Positions 7,663 to 14,996 of a stretch of DNA of 45,441 bases are shown here, piece by piece. The notes under the pieces were generated by a model that saw nothing but the letters and a program-made list of their open reading frames with translations, did no database searches and was not told where the DNA came from. Source of the stretch: Chloroflexota bacterium. Lineage in GTDB: Bacteria > Chloroflexota > Dehalococcoidia > Lucifugimonadales > Australimonadaceae. The number at the start of each line of letters is the position of its first letter. Position 1 is the first letter of the stretch. A program made the translations under genes and the position numbers. Location: assembly GCA_009838965.1 (NCBI GenBank), contig VXQP01000025.1, forward strand, positions 1 through 45,441, read 5' to 3'.

Positions 7663-8711
7663 AGATCCAACTCCGCGCTGACGCCGTACTCCTCCGCGAG
7701 CGCCGCGAGTTTGCCCCACGTCGCATCCTCCACAAAGATGCCCTCCTGCAGGCGGCGCTGCGTGTTCCGGTGCTCGATCTCGCCGGGGTAGAGGATCTCG
7801 TCGAACCCCACCGCACGCTTGGACGCCTTCAGGTAGCCCGCGAGTTCCGTAACCTGCTGCTTGAATTCTTCCAGCGGGCGGAACGCAGCGACATCGAACA
7901 CGGCCATGAAACAGCCGTCGTTGTGGAACCCGCGCGGGTCGTGGCCGAAACCGAGGCCCGTCAGCAGGCCGGAGAGTATCTCCACGACGACGGAGAGACC
8001 GTAGCCCTTGTACCCCTCGGAGCCGCCCAGCGGCAGCAGCGCGCCGCCCTGCTCGCGCATGACTCTCGGGTCCGTCACGGGGTTGCCGCTGCTGTCGACG
8101 ACCCAACCCTCTGGGATCGGGACGCCGCGCGCCGCAGCAAGGTCCACCTTGCCTGCGGCGACCGCGCTCGTGGCCATATCTATGAACAGCGGCCCCTCCA
8201 GATTGCTCGGCACCGCGACGCAGATCGGGTTCGTGCCGAGCCGGGGCTCGCTTCCGCCGAATGGGGCGACGTTCTTGGTCGTCCTGCCGGAGTCGGCCGT
8301 CATCAGGCCTATCATGCCTTCACGTATAGCCATCAGGGGGTAGTCGGCGACACGCCCCACGTGGCTCTGGCGGTAGACCGTCGCTGCGGCGGAGCCCTGC
8401 TGTTTCCCCTTCTCGATGAGCAGGCTCATCGCCCGCTCAGAGACGACATAGCCGAACCCCCAGTGGCCGTCCGCGACGAGCGTGGAGGGCGTCTCGTTGA
8501 CGATGTCGAACGGCGCGCCGGGGACGATATGCCCGCGCTTGATGCGGTCGATGTAGGTGGGAACCTGGATGATGCCGTGGGAGTCGTGCCCCGCGAGGTT
8601 CGCACCTATCACGTGACGGGCAATGACGCCGGCTTCCGCATCGCTTGCTCCGGCACACTGGAGCAGACGGTCGGCGATGGTCTGCAGTCGGTCATGGGAA
8701 ACGGTCGGCAT
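7659..8711 (-). CDS. Ldh2-family malate/L-lactate/ureidoglycolate-type dehydrogenase
   Basis: 350 residues from the ATG preceded by GGAGGAGCC; an ATG 66 bases upstream would add unrelated residues. Motifs of the Ldh2/YbiC (type-2 malate/lactate dehydrogenase) family: ANLAGHDSHGI at 38-48 with the conserved DSHG His45, LVADGHWGFGY, GGSEPRLGTNPICVAVP, and GYKGYGLSVVVEILSGLLTG. Enzymes of this fold oxidise 2-hydroxy acids with NAD(P), e.g. malate, sulfolactate, ureidoglycolate or 2,3-diketogulonate. The substrate is undetermined. It stands alone on the minus strand, separated from the upstream tRNAs by a terminator. Confidence 0.9.
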   Translation of the reverse strand: MPTVSHDRLQTIADRLLQCAGASDAEAGVIARHVIGANLAGHDSHGIIQVPTYIDRIKRGHIVPGAPFDIVNETPSTLVADGHWGFGYVVSERAMSLLIEKGKQQGSAAATVYRQSHVGRVADYPLMAIREGMIGLMTADSGRTTKNVAPFGGSEPRLGTNPICVAVPSNLEGPLFIDMATSAVAAGKVDLAAARGVPIPEGWVVDSSGNPVTDPRVMREQGGALLPLGGSEGYKGYGLSVVVEILSGLLTGLGFGHDPRGFHNDGCFMAVFDVAAFRPLEEFKQQVTELAGYLKASKRAVGFDEILYPGEIEHRNTQRRLQEGIFVEDATWGKLAALAEEYGVSAELDL

Positions 8712-8806
8712 GGCTCCTCCGTGGGTTCTGGACGTGCGGAGCGGATTGTAGCGCCAATGCGGAGGGGCGCGTTGCATGCCGGAGTCGGAGCGCGGGCAAT
8801 AAGAAA

Positions 8807-8826
8807 CCCCGGCGGGCTTGCCGGGG
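8807..8826 (-). terminator. Rho-independent terminator of the tRNA-Trp/Leu unit
   Basis: CCCCGGC-6 bases-GCCGGGG hairpin; on the minus strand it is followed by TTTCTTATT, so it ends transcripts coming from tRNA-Leu and insulates the Ldh2 gene. Confidence 0.75.
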
Positions 8827-8847
8827 CTTCTCGTCAGATGCCGTAGT

Positions 8848-8934
8848 TGGTGCGCAGGAAGAGATTTGAACTCTTACGGGACTGCTCCCACTGCCCCCTC
8901 AAGACAGCGTGTCTACCTATTCCACCACCTGCGC
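8848..8934 (-). tRNA. tRNA-Leu (GAG), CCA encoded
   Basis: 87-base class II tRNA: acceptor GCGCAGG/CCTGCGC, anticodon stem CTGTC/GGCAG around loop TTGAGGG (anticodon GAG), a long variable arm, discriminator A73 and encoded CCA. It is the second gene of a minus-strand pair with tRNA-Trp. Confidence 0.96.
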
Positions 8935-8947
8935 CCGAGTCTGCCAG

Positions 8948-9024
8948 TGGCAGGAGTGGAAGGATTCGAACCCTCGGCCGGCGGTTTTGGAGACCGCTGC
9001 TCTACCAGGCTGAGCTACACTCCT
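8948..9024 (-). tRNA. tRNA-Trp (CCA), CCA encoded
   Basis: 77 bases: acceptor AGGAGTG/CACTCCT, anticodon stem GCGGT/ACCGC with loop CTCCAAA (anticodon CCA), discriminator G73, encoded CCA tail. tRNA-Leu follows 13 bases downstream. Confidence 0.97.
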
Positions 9025-9087
9025 GCGCTACCTCAAAGCGTAGCATTCGCTGCCTCTGAGGGTCAATCGCGCACAGGCGACAGGCGC

Positions 9088-9214
9088 CCTTAAAACGTCA
9101 GAGCCCCTCCGCTCTGGAGGGGCTGTTGACGGGCGGTAGGCCTTGCTGGAACTGGATGGCCCGGCAACCCATACCGTCATCAATCACAACGTTACACGAC
9201 GAATGCCGTGTGAG
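9088..9214 (-). ncRNA. Candidate small structured RNA, about 125 nt
   Basis: A predicted transcript from the promoter at 9221-9249 to the hairpin at 9096-9131. Inside it are ACACG/CGTGT, CGGTA/TACCG and TTGC/GCAA helices. No ORF or ribosome site is evident. It does not show the GGAAG apical loop of SRP RNA and matches no riboswitch core I know. It could be a free sRNA or a leader with an attenuator ahead of tRNA-Trp at 9024. Confidence 0.4.
9096..9131 (-). terminator. Strong hairpin with minus-strand T run
   Basis: Nine-bp GC-rich stem AGCCCCTCC/GGAGGGGCT (9102-9124) extended by CGTCA/TGACG across a small internal loop; followed on the minus strand by TTTTA. It would end the candidate small RNA. 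Confidence 0.65.
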
Positions 9215-9220
9215 CACGAG

Positions 9221-9249
9221 ACATTAACGCCTGCGCTGCGCATTGTCAA
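9221..9249 (-). promoter_or_regulatory. Consensus-like promoter facing the tRNA pair
   Basis: TTGACA (9244-9249), exactly 17 bases, TAATGT (9221-9226). It is the best minus-strand promoter in the 9132-9408 gap. That gap otherwise holds a 7-bp inverted repeat (AATCTCT 9265-9271 / AGAGATT 9287-9293) and the plus-strand promoter of the hydratase genes. Confidence 0.7.
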
Positions 9250-9349
9250 TACGTCTCTATTGCGAATCTCTGACCAGAATATCCAGAGAGATTACAGAAC
9301 ATCTACCTCAGGAGTGTTCTTGCTGCTGCCTCGTCCCCTGCAACGCCGC

Positions 9350-9378
9350 TTGACACTCCCAACGCTCGCCACTAGCCT
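9350..9378 (+). promoter_or_regulatory. Promoter of the MaoC-like gene pair
   Basis: TTGACA (9350-9355), 17-base spacer, TAGCCT (9373-9378); the predicted start is about 25 bases before the GTG at 9409, which has GGAG 8 bases upstream. Confidence 0.65.
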
Positions 9379-9408
9379 GCCGCCGACCCCAGCACCGGAG
9401 CAACGAAC

Positions 9409-9825
9409 GTGTCCATACTGACCCCCGCGATGCAGGCTGCCGTCGGAGTCGATGGCGAACCGCGCACCACCATCGTCGAACGTGGCGCCATCGAGCGCTT
9501 CGCCGCCGCCATCGGCGACGACAACCCCGCCTACCCGGACGTCGCCCCGCCAACCTTCCTCCGCTCCGTGGGCCTCGCCATCCCTGCTCTTCCCGACAGC
9601 GAGGCCGTCCCGCGCGTGCTGGACGGCGGCAGCGAGTGGACGTACGGCGAGCCGGTGCGTCCGGGCGACGCCATCACGTTCGTTACGCAGATGGAGACGC
9701 TCATCGAGCGCGAGGGACGCATGGGCTCGATGCTCATCGCCACCTACGTCACCCGCTACACGAACCAGCGCGGCGAACTCGCCGCCACACAACGCAACAC
9801 TCTCATAAGGATGCCCGCAGCATGA
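9409..9825 (+). CDS. MaoC/FAS1-type hydratase, N-terminal-half subunit
   Basis: 138 residues from GTG. Single hot-dog domain of the FAS1-like dehydratase type: FAAAIGDDNPAY at 31-42 aligns with the hydratase-2 motif GDxNPxH, but the catalytic His position is Tyr42. The C-terminal half (EWTYGEPVRPGD, VTRYTNQRGE, ATQRNTLI) is also typical. Such degenerate halves pair with an active partner to form a heterodimeric (R)-specific enoyl-CoA or 2-hydroxyacyl-CoA hydratase. The partner follows with an ATGA overlap, which supports a stoichiometric complex. Confidence 0.85.
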   Translation: MSILTPAMQAAVGVDGEPRTTIVERGAIERFAAAIGDDNPAYPDVAPPTFLRSVGLAIPALPDSEAVPRVLDGGSEWTYGEPVRPGDAITFVTQMETLIEREGRMGSMLIATYVTRYTNQRGELAATQRNTLIRMPAA

Positions 9826-10244
9826 ACACGCAACCGTACCTGGACGACGCCGCAGTCGGCACGGAACTTCCCGCTCTGGTCAAGGAGCCGACAACGCGCC
9901 AGTTGGTGATGTACGCGGGTGCATCCGGGGACTTCTACGAGATCCACTACGACAAGGACTTCGCGGCCGAGCAGGGCCTGCCTGGCGTGATCCTGCACGG
10001 CGCCCTGAAGAGCGCGTACCTCGGCCAGCTCGTAACCGGCTGGGTGGGAGCAGAGGGGCGGCTTCTGTCGCTCTCCGTACGCTATCGCGAGATGGACGTA
10101 CCGGGCGACGTGCTTACGTGCAGGGGAACGGTAGTGGAGCGGGACGAGGCGGCAGGCTCCGTGCGCTGCGATATCTGGATAGAGAACGGCGCCGGCGTTC
10201 GCACGACCACGGGCGAGGCCGTCGTCGCGCTCCCGTCGCGCTAG
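9822..10244 (+). CDS. MaoC-like (R)-hydratase, catalytic subunit
   Basis: 140 residues. The ATG overlaps the stop of the previous gene (ATGA). The hydratase motif YAGASGDFYEIH (31-42) supplies the catalytic Asp37 and His42, and LPGVILHGALKSAYLGQL is the following hot-dog helix. It probably hydrates trans-2-enoyl-CoA-type thioesters as a heterodimer with the upstream subunit; the true acyl substrate is unknown. No other beta-oxidation gene is adjacent. Confidence 0.88.
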   Translation: MNTQPYLDDAAVGTELPALVKEPTTRQLVMYAGASGDFYEIHYDKDFAAEQGLPGVILHGALKSAYLGQLVTGWVGAEGRLLSLSVRYREMDVPGDVLTCRGTVVERDEAAGSVRCDIWIENGAGVRTTTGEAVVALPSR

Positions 10245-10255
10245 CCCCGTCCGTC

Positions 10256-10275
10256 GTTCCTGAGCAGGCAGGAAC
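10256..10275. repeat. Small palindromic repeat, copy 1
   Basis: GTTCCTG-6 bases-CAGGAAC followed by CTCGC, in the convergent gap after the MaoC pair. The same element (CGTCGTTCCTG...GGCAGGAACCTCGC) recurs at 34234-34253. It resembles the dispersed dRS3/REP-like hairpins of other genomes. Confidence 0.6.
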
Positions 10276-10300
10276 CTCGCCCCTGAGCGGGGTGGAGCAG

Positions 10301-10840
10301 CTACGCCCCGTCCTGCCGGGTCTCCCAATCCTCGCGGGTCAATTCCATCAGGATGAAGTTGTAACCCGCGCGCCGCACCGGCTTCACCTCCTTGAATCCG
10401 CACATCGCGAACGCGCGGCGTGCGCGGGCGTTCCACTCCAGCGTATGCAGGTAGAGCCGGCTCATCGCCGCGTTCTTGAAGCACTGAGCCACCAGCAGTT
10501 GCACCGCCTCCCGACCGTAGCCCCTACCCCAATAGTCCCGGTTCCCGACCAGGATGCCGACCTCGCACTGCCCCTTGAAGTTGTCGATGTCGTAGACCAT
10601 GCAGTTGCCGATATGCAGGCCGTCCAGCGTGTCTATGCCGTAGCGGCGCACCCATGGCGTGGGGTATTTCAACTCGTTCGCATAGTCGCGCAGGAAGTCG
10701 GCGAGCGGCTGCCGCAGGCGCGGGGCGGCATCGAGTTCGGCGAGTTCCTGGTCCGAACGCCAGCGGTGGTCGTCCTCGCCGTCCTCGATCCGCTTGTCGC
10801 GGAGCACGACCTTCTGCCCGAGGATGCTGGTCTCGGTCAT
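10301..10840 (-). CDS. GNAT N-acetyltransferase (RimJ/RimL-like)
   Basis: 179 residues. The acetyl-CoA pyrophosphate-binding motif is YWGRGYGREA at 103-112. Strand-helix features EVGILVGNRDYWG and LYLHTLEWNARARRAFAMCGFKEV are typical of the RimJ/RimL type that acetylates N-terminal or other amines. It is the last gene of a five-gene minus-strand unit; its ATG overlaps the Nudix stop (ATGA). The acceptor substrate is unknown. Confidence 0.88.
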   Translation of the reverse strand: MTETSILGQKVVLRDKRIEDGEDDHRWRSDQELAELDAAPRLRQPLADFLRDYANELKYPTPWVRRYGIDTLDGLHIGNCMVYDIDNFKGQCEVGILVGNRDYWGRGYGREAVQLLVAQCFKNAAMSRLYLHTLEWNARARRAFAMCGFKEVKPVRRAGYNFILMELTREDWETRQDGA

Positions 10841-11283
10841 CGAACGGGCTCTCCAGCGTCCAGCGCCGCCATCGCCCGCTGCAGCACCTCACGCTCTGAA
10901 GCGTAGGTCAGCGTGTCGAAGGCTTCCATCGCGGACGCCCAGCGCACGACGTCGAACTCAGGATCGTGGTCGTCGAACGAACCGCCGCATGGACGCATGA
11001 GATAGAAGTAGACTCGCTTGTGGATGCGCTCTCCGTCGCGGGTGAACCAGTACTCGATGTGCCCCAAGGGAGTGGCTATCTCCACGGACAGGCCGGTCTC
11101 CTCCTGTACCTCACGCAGGGCCGTCTCCTCAAGCGTCTCGCCCCTGTCCGGTGTGCCCTTGGGAAGCGCCCACAGGCCGGTCTTCAGGCGGCCGCACATC
11201 GCCACCATCACGTCGCCGTCACGTTCCTCGCAGACGACTCCGCCGGCGGACACAGCCTGCGCCACCCTCGTCCCGCGCGCCAT
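10837..11283 (-). CDS. Nudix hydrolase
   Basis: 148 residues with a complete Nudix box from Gly43 to Leu65: G-x5-E-x7-REVQEETGL, metal-binding glutamates Glu58, Glu61, Glu62. Preceded by GLWALPKG, as in MutT/diadenosine-polyphosphate-type hydrolases. It cleaves nucleoside diphosphates linked to another moiety; the exact substrate is not predictable. It lies 2 bases after the HEAT-repeat gene and overlaps the GNAT gene, hence co-transcription. Confidence 0.92.
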   Translation of the reverse strand: MARGTRVAQAVSAGGVVCEERDGDVMVAMCGRLKTGLWALPKGTPDRGETLEETALREVQEETGLSVEIATPLGHIEYWFTRDGERIHKRVYFYLMRPCGGSFDDHDPEFDVVRWASAMEAFDTLTYASEREVLQRAMAALDAGEPVR

Positions 11284-11285
11284 AC

Positions 11286-12215
11286 CTACGGCTCCTGCAG
11301 CGTCAGCATGGAGAAATCCCCCTCGTCGGCTTCGAGCACGCGCAGCGCCTCCTGCGCTGCTTCACTCAGTGCCGGATCGCCCTGCTCCACGTAGTGCTTG
11401 AGCAGCTTGCGCGCTGCCGTACCGCCGATGCCGCCGATGGCCTGCACAGCCGCGAGTGCCACCTGTGGGTCGTCGTCGCTCGTCAGCTCGTGCAGGTACG
11501 GCAGCGTCTTCGGGTCCGCGAGCTCGCGGGCGGCGTTGGCTGCCTCGAACCGCATCGCGGGCATGCTGCTCCCGAACTCCACAACGATGACCGGCAGCCA
11601 TACCGGGTCACAGGTGCGCCCCATCGCGTAGACAGCACTCTGCCGCAGCAGCGCCTCGGCGCTCTGGTAGGCCCAACGTATCCAGCCGGGAACGTTCGGG
11701 TGGCGCATCGGCGCTATCGCCTCCAGCGCGCGCCGGCGCACCGCGGTTTCCTCAGTCTCATCTTCCACCGCACCAAGAAGCGCGCTCCGCACCGCGACGA
11801 TATCGCGCTCGATCAGCTTTCCCGCCTCAGCCATCTCCGCGAAATGGCCAAGCGCACCGGCAGCCGCCGCACGCGCCTCGTGGGAGTCGTCGTTCTCGAG
11901 CATCGCCGCAAGTGGGGCGATGACCGTACGGTCGCCGGTTTCCCATAGTCCGGCTGCGGCGCTGGCACGCACGGGAGCGTCGTCGTCCTCCAGGGCAGCG
12001 CACAGCAGGCCGGTGAACTCCATCTCGATATTGTCCTCGGCCATGCCCGTCGCTGCGCGGATAATCATGAGCCTGCGCGACGTGGGGATGTCGCCCCACG
12101 CCTCCAGCAACTCCCGTTGTTCATCGCGCGTCAGACCGCTGAGGCGTCCAAGGAGAGACGGCTTCAGTTCGCTGCTTGCGTCGAGCAACCGGGGGATGAC
12201 GTCGCCGAGCGCCAT
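11286..12215 (-). CDS. HEAT-repeat protein
   Basis: 309 residues, nearly all alpha-helical with repeating units such as DAPVRASAAAGLWETGD, SHEARAAAAGALGHFAE, EETAVRRRALEAIAPM, MRFEAANAARELADP and DPQVALAAVQAIGGIGG (about six HEAT/PBS-lyase-like repeats). No catalytic residues; probably a protein-protein interaction scaffold in the cytoplasm. It lies between tldE (2-base gap) and the Nudix gene (2-base gap), so it may work with one of them. Confidence 0.85.
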   Translation of the reverse strand: MALGDVIPRLLDASSELKPSLLGRLSGLTRDEQRELLEAWGDIPTSRRLMIIRAATGMAEDNIEMEFTGLLCAALEDDDAPVRASAAAGLWETGDRTVIAPLAAMLENDDSHEARAAAAGALGHFAEMAEAGKLIERDIVAVRSALLGAVEDETEETAVRRRALEAIAPMRHPNVPGWIRWAYQSAEALLRQSAVYAMGRTCDPVWLPVIVVEFGSSMPAMRFEAANAARELADPKTLPYLHELTSDDDPQVALAAVQAIGGIGGTAARKLLKHYVEQGDPALSEAAQEALRVLEADEGDFSMLTLQEP

Positions 12216-12217
12216 AG

Positions 12218-13573
12218 CTAACCCTTACTGGAGACAGAGATGCCGCCCACGGCGATGGCAGGAGCGTACAGGCTTCCCATCCAACGTCCCTCGCTGCCCA
12301 GCGCCAGCACGTCGTTCAGGGCTCGGTATGCGTTGCCGGATATCATCGTGTTCTTCACGCGGCCGGCCACGCGGCCGTTCTGCACCTTATATCCCAGCAG
12401 CACGTTCGCGTTGAAGTCCCCGCCCAGCACGTTGCTCTGTCCCGCGCCGAGCAGCCGCTCCACGATGAGCGCCTCGTCCATCCCCGCAATGATGTCGTCC
12501 AGCGCCGCGTCGCCCTCGTCTACGAGCAGCACGCTCGTCGACGGCCCCGGCAGCGACCCGAGTCCGCGCTCGCCCGCGCCGGTGCTCGCGACGCCGGCCT
12601 GTCCCGCGGTTTGCAGATCGTAGAAGAACGCCGACGCTACGCCGGACTCGATGAGCGGCAGGCGGCGGCTCGCCACGCACTCGTCGTCGGCAGGCCGGGC
12701 GCCCCCCGCATCCGCGAGTGTGGGGTCGTCGGTGAGGCTGAACCGCTCATCCACGATGCGCTCGCCCAGCCGCCCCACGAGGGGCGATGTGCCTTGCAGG
12801 ACCGACTTGCCGTTCAGCCCCGCGAGCAGCGGCGAGAGCAGCACGCTCCGCACCGCGGTCGGCATCAGTATCACGGGCATCGACTTCGTCTCTACCGCCG
12901 CCGTCTCCTTCGCCCATTCGAGCTGCCGGATGACGGACTGAACAACGGTGGAGGGGTCGTTCAGCACTGCGACGTTGCTCTCGCTGTCCATCGTGAAGAG
13001 CATGTCCTCGCCGCGTATCACCGTGCCCTCAAACCCGATCTGGAAGCGAGAACGCTCGTATGCCACGCTGCCGCCCCGGCTGTTGACGAGCGCAAGCGTG
13101 GACGTGGACTTGCCGACGCCGCCCTCTATCTGCGCCTCCGTGGAGTGCGCCCGCAGGTCGGCGATGGCGCGCTCGCCCAGCGCCACCATCTCCTCGAGCG
13201 TCGCCTCCTCGACGGAGGAGTCGTACGGGTGCACGTCCGGGTACGGCTGCGCGCCGGGGAACTCGAAGTGCGCCTCGGCGCCGAACGGGGCGGTCTCAAG
13301 GGCGGCGTCCACCAGGGCCTGCGTATCGTCCAGGTTCGACGTGGAGCTGAACCCCACCCGTCCGTCCTTGATGATGCGGAGTGCCGCGCCCATCGCGTCG
13401 TTCGCGTCCACGCCCTTGATGATGTTCGCCTCGAACCGCACAGGCGTGCTGGACGACGCGGCGTAGAAGACCTCCGCCTCGTCAGCGGAGCGGAGCGCCC
13501 GTTCCAGTATCCGCTCCGCCGCAGCCTTGGCCTGCTCCGGGGAAACGATGGCTACGCTCCTCCGATGAGGCAC
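12218..13573 (-). CDS. tldE: TldE/PmbA-type metalloprotease subunit
   Basis: TldD/PmbA family without the HExxxH zinc site, hence the TldE partner. In E. coli TldD-TldE forms a heterodimeric peptidase that matures microcin B17 and degrades unfolded peptides. Conserved blocks include SSSTPVRFEANIIKGVDAN near the N-terminus, GDFNANVLLGYKVQNGRVAGRVKNTMISGN and the C-terminal SLYAPAIAVGGISV. The start is doubtful. The conserved N-terminus (IVSPEQAK) follows a good GGAGGAG site, but the codon 8 bases after it is ATC at 13549. The nearest standard start is GTG 13573, inside the end of tldD, with no visible ribosome site. I give the GTG form (451 residues); the ATC form would be 443. Confidence 0.85.
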   Translation of the reverse strand: MPHRRSVAIVSPEQAKAAAERILERALRSADEAEVFYAASSSTPVRFEANIIKGVDANDAMGAALRIIKDGRVGFSSTSNLDDTQALVDAALETAPFGAEAHFEFPGAQPYPDVHPYDSSVEEATLEEMVALGERAIADLRAHSTEAQIEGGVGKSTSTLALVNSRGGSVAYERSRFQIGFEGTVIRGEDMLFTMDSESNVAVLNDPSTVVQSVIRQLEWAKETAAVETKSMPVILMPTAVRSVLLSPLLAGLNGKSVLQGTSPLVGRLGERIVDERFSLTDDPTLADAGGARPADDECVASRRLPLIESGVASAFFYDLQTAGQAGVASTGAGERGLGSLPGPSTSVLLVDEGDAALDDIIAGMDEALIVERLLGAGQSNVLGGDFNANVLLGYKVQNGRVAGRVKNTMISGNAYRALNDVLALGSEGRWMGSLYAPAIAVGGISVSSKG

Positions 13574-14928
13574 TGGCGGATACGGATGTGGGGGCTGCCG
13601 TTGGAGACCGGCAGGGGACTCTGCCCCGCCTTGCCGCAGCCGCCGCCCTCGTTCATCTCGAGGTCGCCCGCGATGGCGTCCAGGTTGTGCAGCGTCGTGA
13701 ACACGTTGCCGGAGAGCATCACCGGCCTGCACAGCTCCGCGATCTTCCCGTTGCGGATGCGGTACGTCTCTCCCGCGGAGAAGGTGAACATCTCCATGGA
13801 GGTCATCCCGCCGTACCAGTTCTTCACGTACAGCCCGTCCTCGACGTCCGCGAACAGGTCGTCTACGCTCGATTCGCCGGGGACGATGAACGTGTTGGTC
13901 ATGCGCACGATGGGCGCGAAGCGGTAGTTCAGCGCCCGCGCGTTGCCCGTCGGACGCTCGCCGAGCTTCGCCGCCGTCTCCCGCGAGTGCAGCCGCCCCA
14001 CGAGGATGCCCTCGCGGATGAGGTCTGTCTCCTGCCCCTGCACGCCCTCGTCGTCGTAGAGATAGGAGCCGCGCAGCGTCGGACGCGGGATGGTCGCGCC
14101 GTCCTTCACGTTCAGGTGCGCGCCGCCGAACCGCTTGCCGGGCTTCATCAGCTCCTGCAGGCGCGGCTCCGCGTAGATGTGGTCGGCCTCGGACAGGTGG
14201 CCGAACGCTTCGTGGATGAAGACGCCCGCGAGGATGGGATCGAGGATCACGGTGTACTCACCGCCCTTCACCTCCGGCGCGTCCAGCAGAGCGACCGCCT
14301 TCTGCGCCGCCTCGTTCGCACTCTCCTGCAGGTTCATCACGAACTCGAAGTCGCCGAGACTCCCGAGGCTGATGCCGTACTGCTGCACATCCGCGCCGTT
14401 GCGCGCCTGCGCGTTCAAGCGCAGGTTCACATCAACGCGCTCCTGGTCGATATACGAGCCCTCCGAGTTCGCGTACACCATGCGGCGCCGTGCGTCCGTG
14501 TAGCCGACGGTCGCCGACTGAACGCCCGGCGTGCCCATCATCACGTCCGCGTACTCGTCCAGCACCGCCTTCTTATCGGCGAGCGCCAGCGCGCTCGGGT
14601 CGCGCCCCAGCACCGGCGGGACGTGGTCCACCACCGGAGCCGTCTCCACGAGTTCGACGCGCTCGCCGCCGATGACCCGCGCCTGGTCTACCGCCTGGCG
14701 CACCTTGGTCTCGAGGCTGTCCAGGTCGTTGAACGACGCGAACCCCCAGCCGCCGCCAGCCAGCGCCCGGACGTTGCCGCCGATCGCGCTGCCGCGCCCG
14801 ATCTCCTCGAGGTCGCGGGCCCGGTAGCGGATCGTGGAGGACGACGCCTCCTCGACGTGCACCTCCACGTACTGCCCGCCCGCGTCTTTCAGCGCAGCCT
14901 CAATACGGTCTCGGATACGTTCGTCCAT
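13552..14928 (-). CDS. tldD: TldD zinc metalloprotease
   Basis: 458 residues from the ATG with GAGAGG upstream. The zinc motif HEAFGH occupies His239-Glu240-His244, with downstream EADHIYAEP. The C-terminal GGGCGKAGQSPLPVSNGSP motif is typical of TldD. It pairs with TldE encoded directly downstream with overlap. First gene of the unit tldD-tldE-HEAT-Nudix-GNAT; the MFS gene upstream ends 68 bases before it. Confidence 0.93.
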   Translation of the reverse strand: MDERIRDRIEAALKDAGGQYVEVHVEEASSSTIRYRARDLEEIGRGSAIGGNVRALAGGGWGFASFNDLDSLETKVRQAVDQARVIGGERVELVETAPVVDHVPPVLGRDPSALALADKKAVLDEYADVMMGTPGVQSATVGYTDARRRMVYANSEGSYIDQERVDVNLRLNAQARNGADVQQYGISLGSLGDFEFVMNLQESANEAAQKAVALLDAPEVKGGEYTVILDPILAGVFIHEAFGHLSEADHIYAEPRLQELMKPGKRFGGAHLNVKDGATIPRPTLRGSYLYDDEGVQGQETDLIREGILVGRLHSRETAAKLGERPTGNARALNYRFAPIVRMTNTFIVPGESSVDDLFADVEDGLYVKNWYGGMTSMEMFTFSAGETYRIRNGKIAELCRPVMLSGNVFTTLHNLDAIAGDLEMNEGGGCGKAGQSPLPVSNGSPHIRIRQCLIGGA

Positions 14929-14996
14929 GGCATAGCCTCTCGCGCGACGTTCCACGCGTTCGCAGTCTACCGAGCGCGGCGGCGACGGGCAATGCG

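Noticed and set aside
9088-9214. SRP (4.5S) RNA
   Set aside because: The GGAAG apical loop and CAGG/AGCAGC internal motif are not present on either strand.
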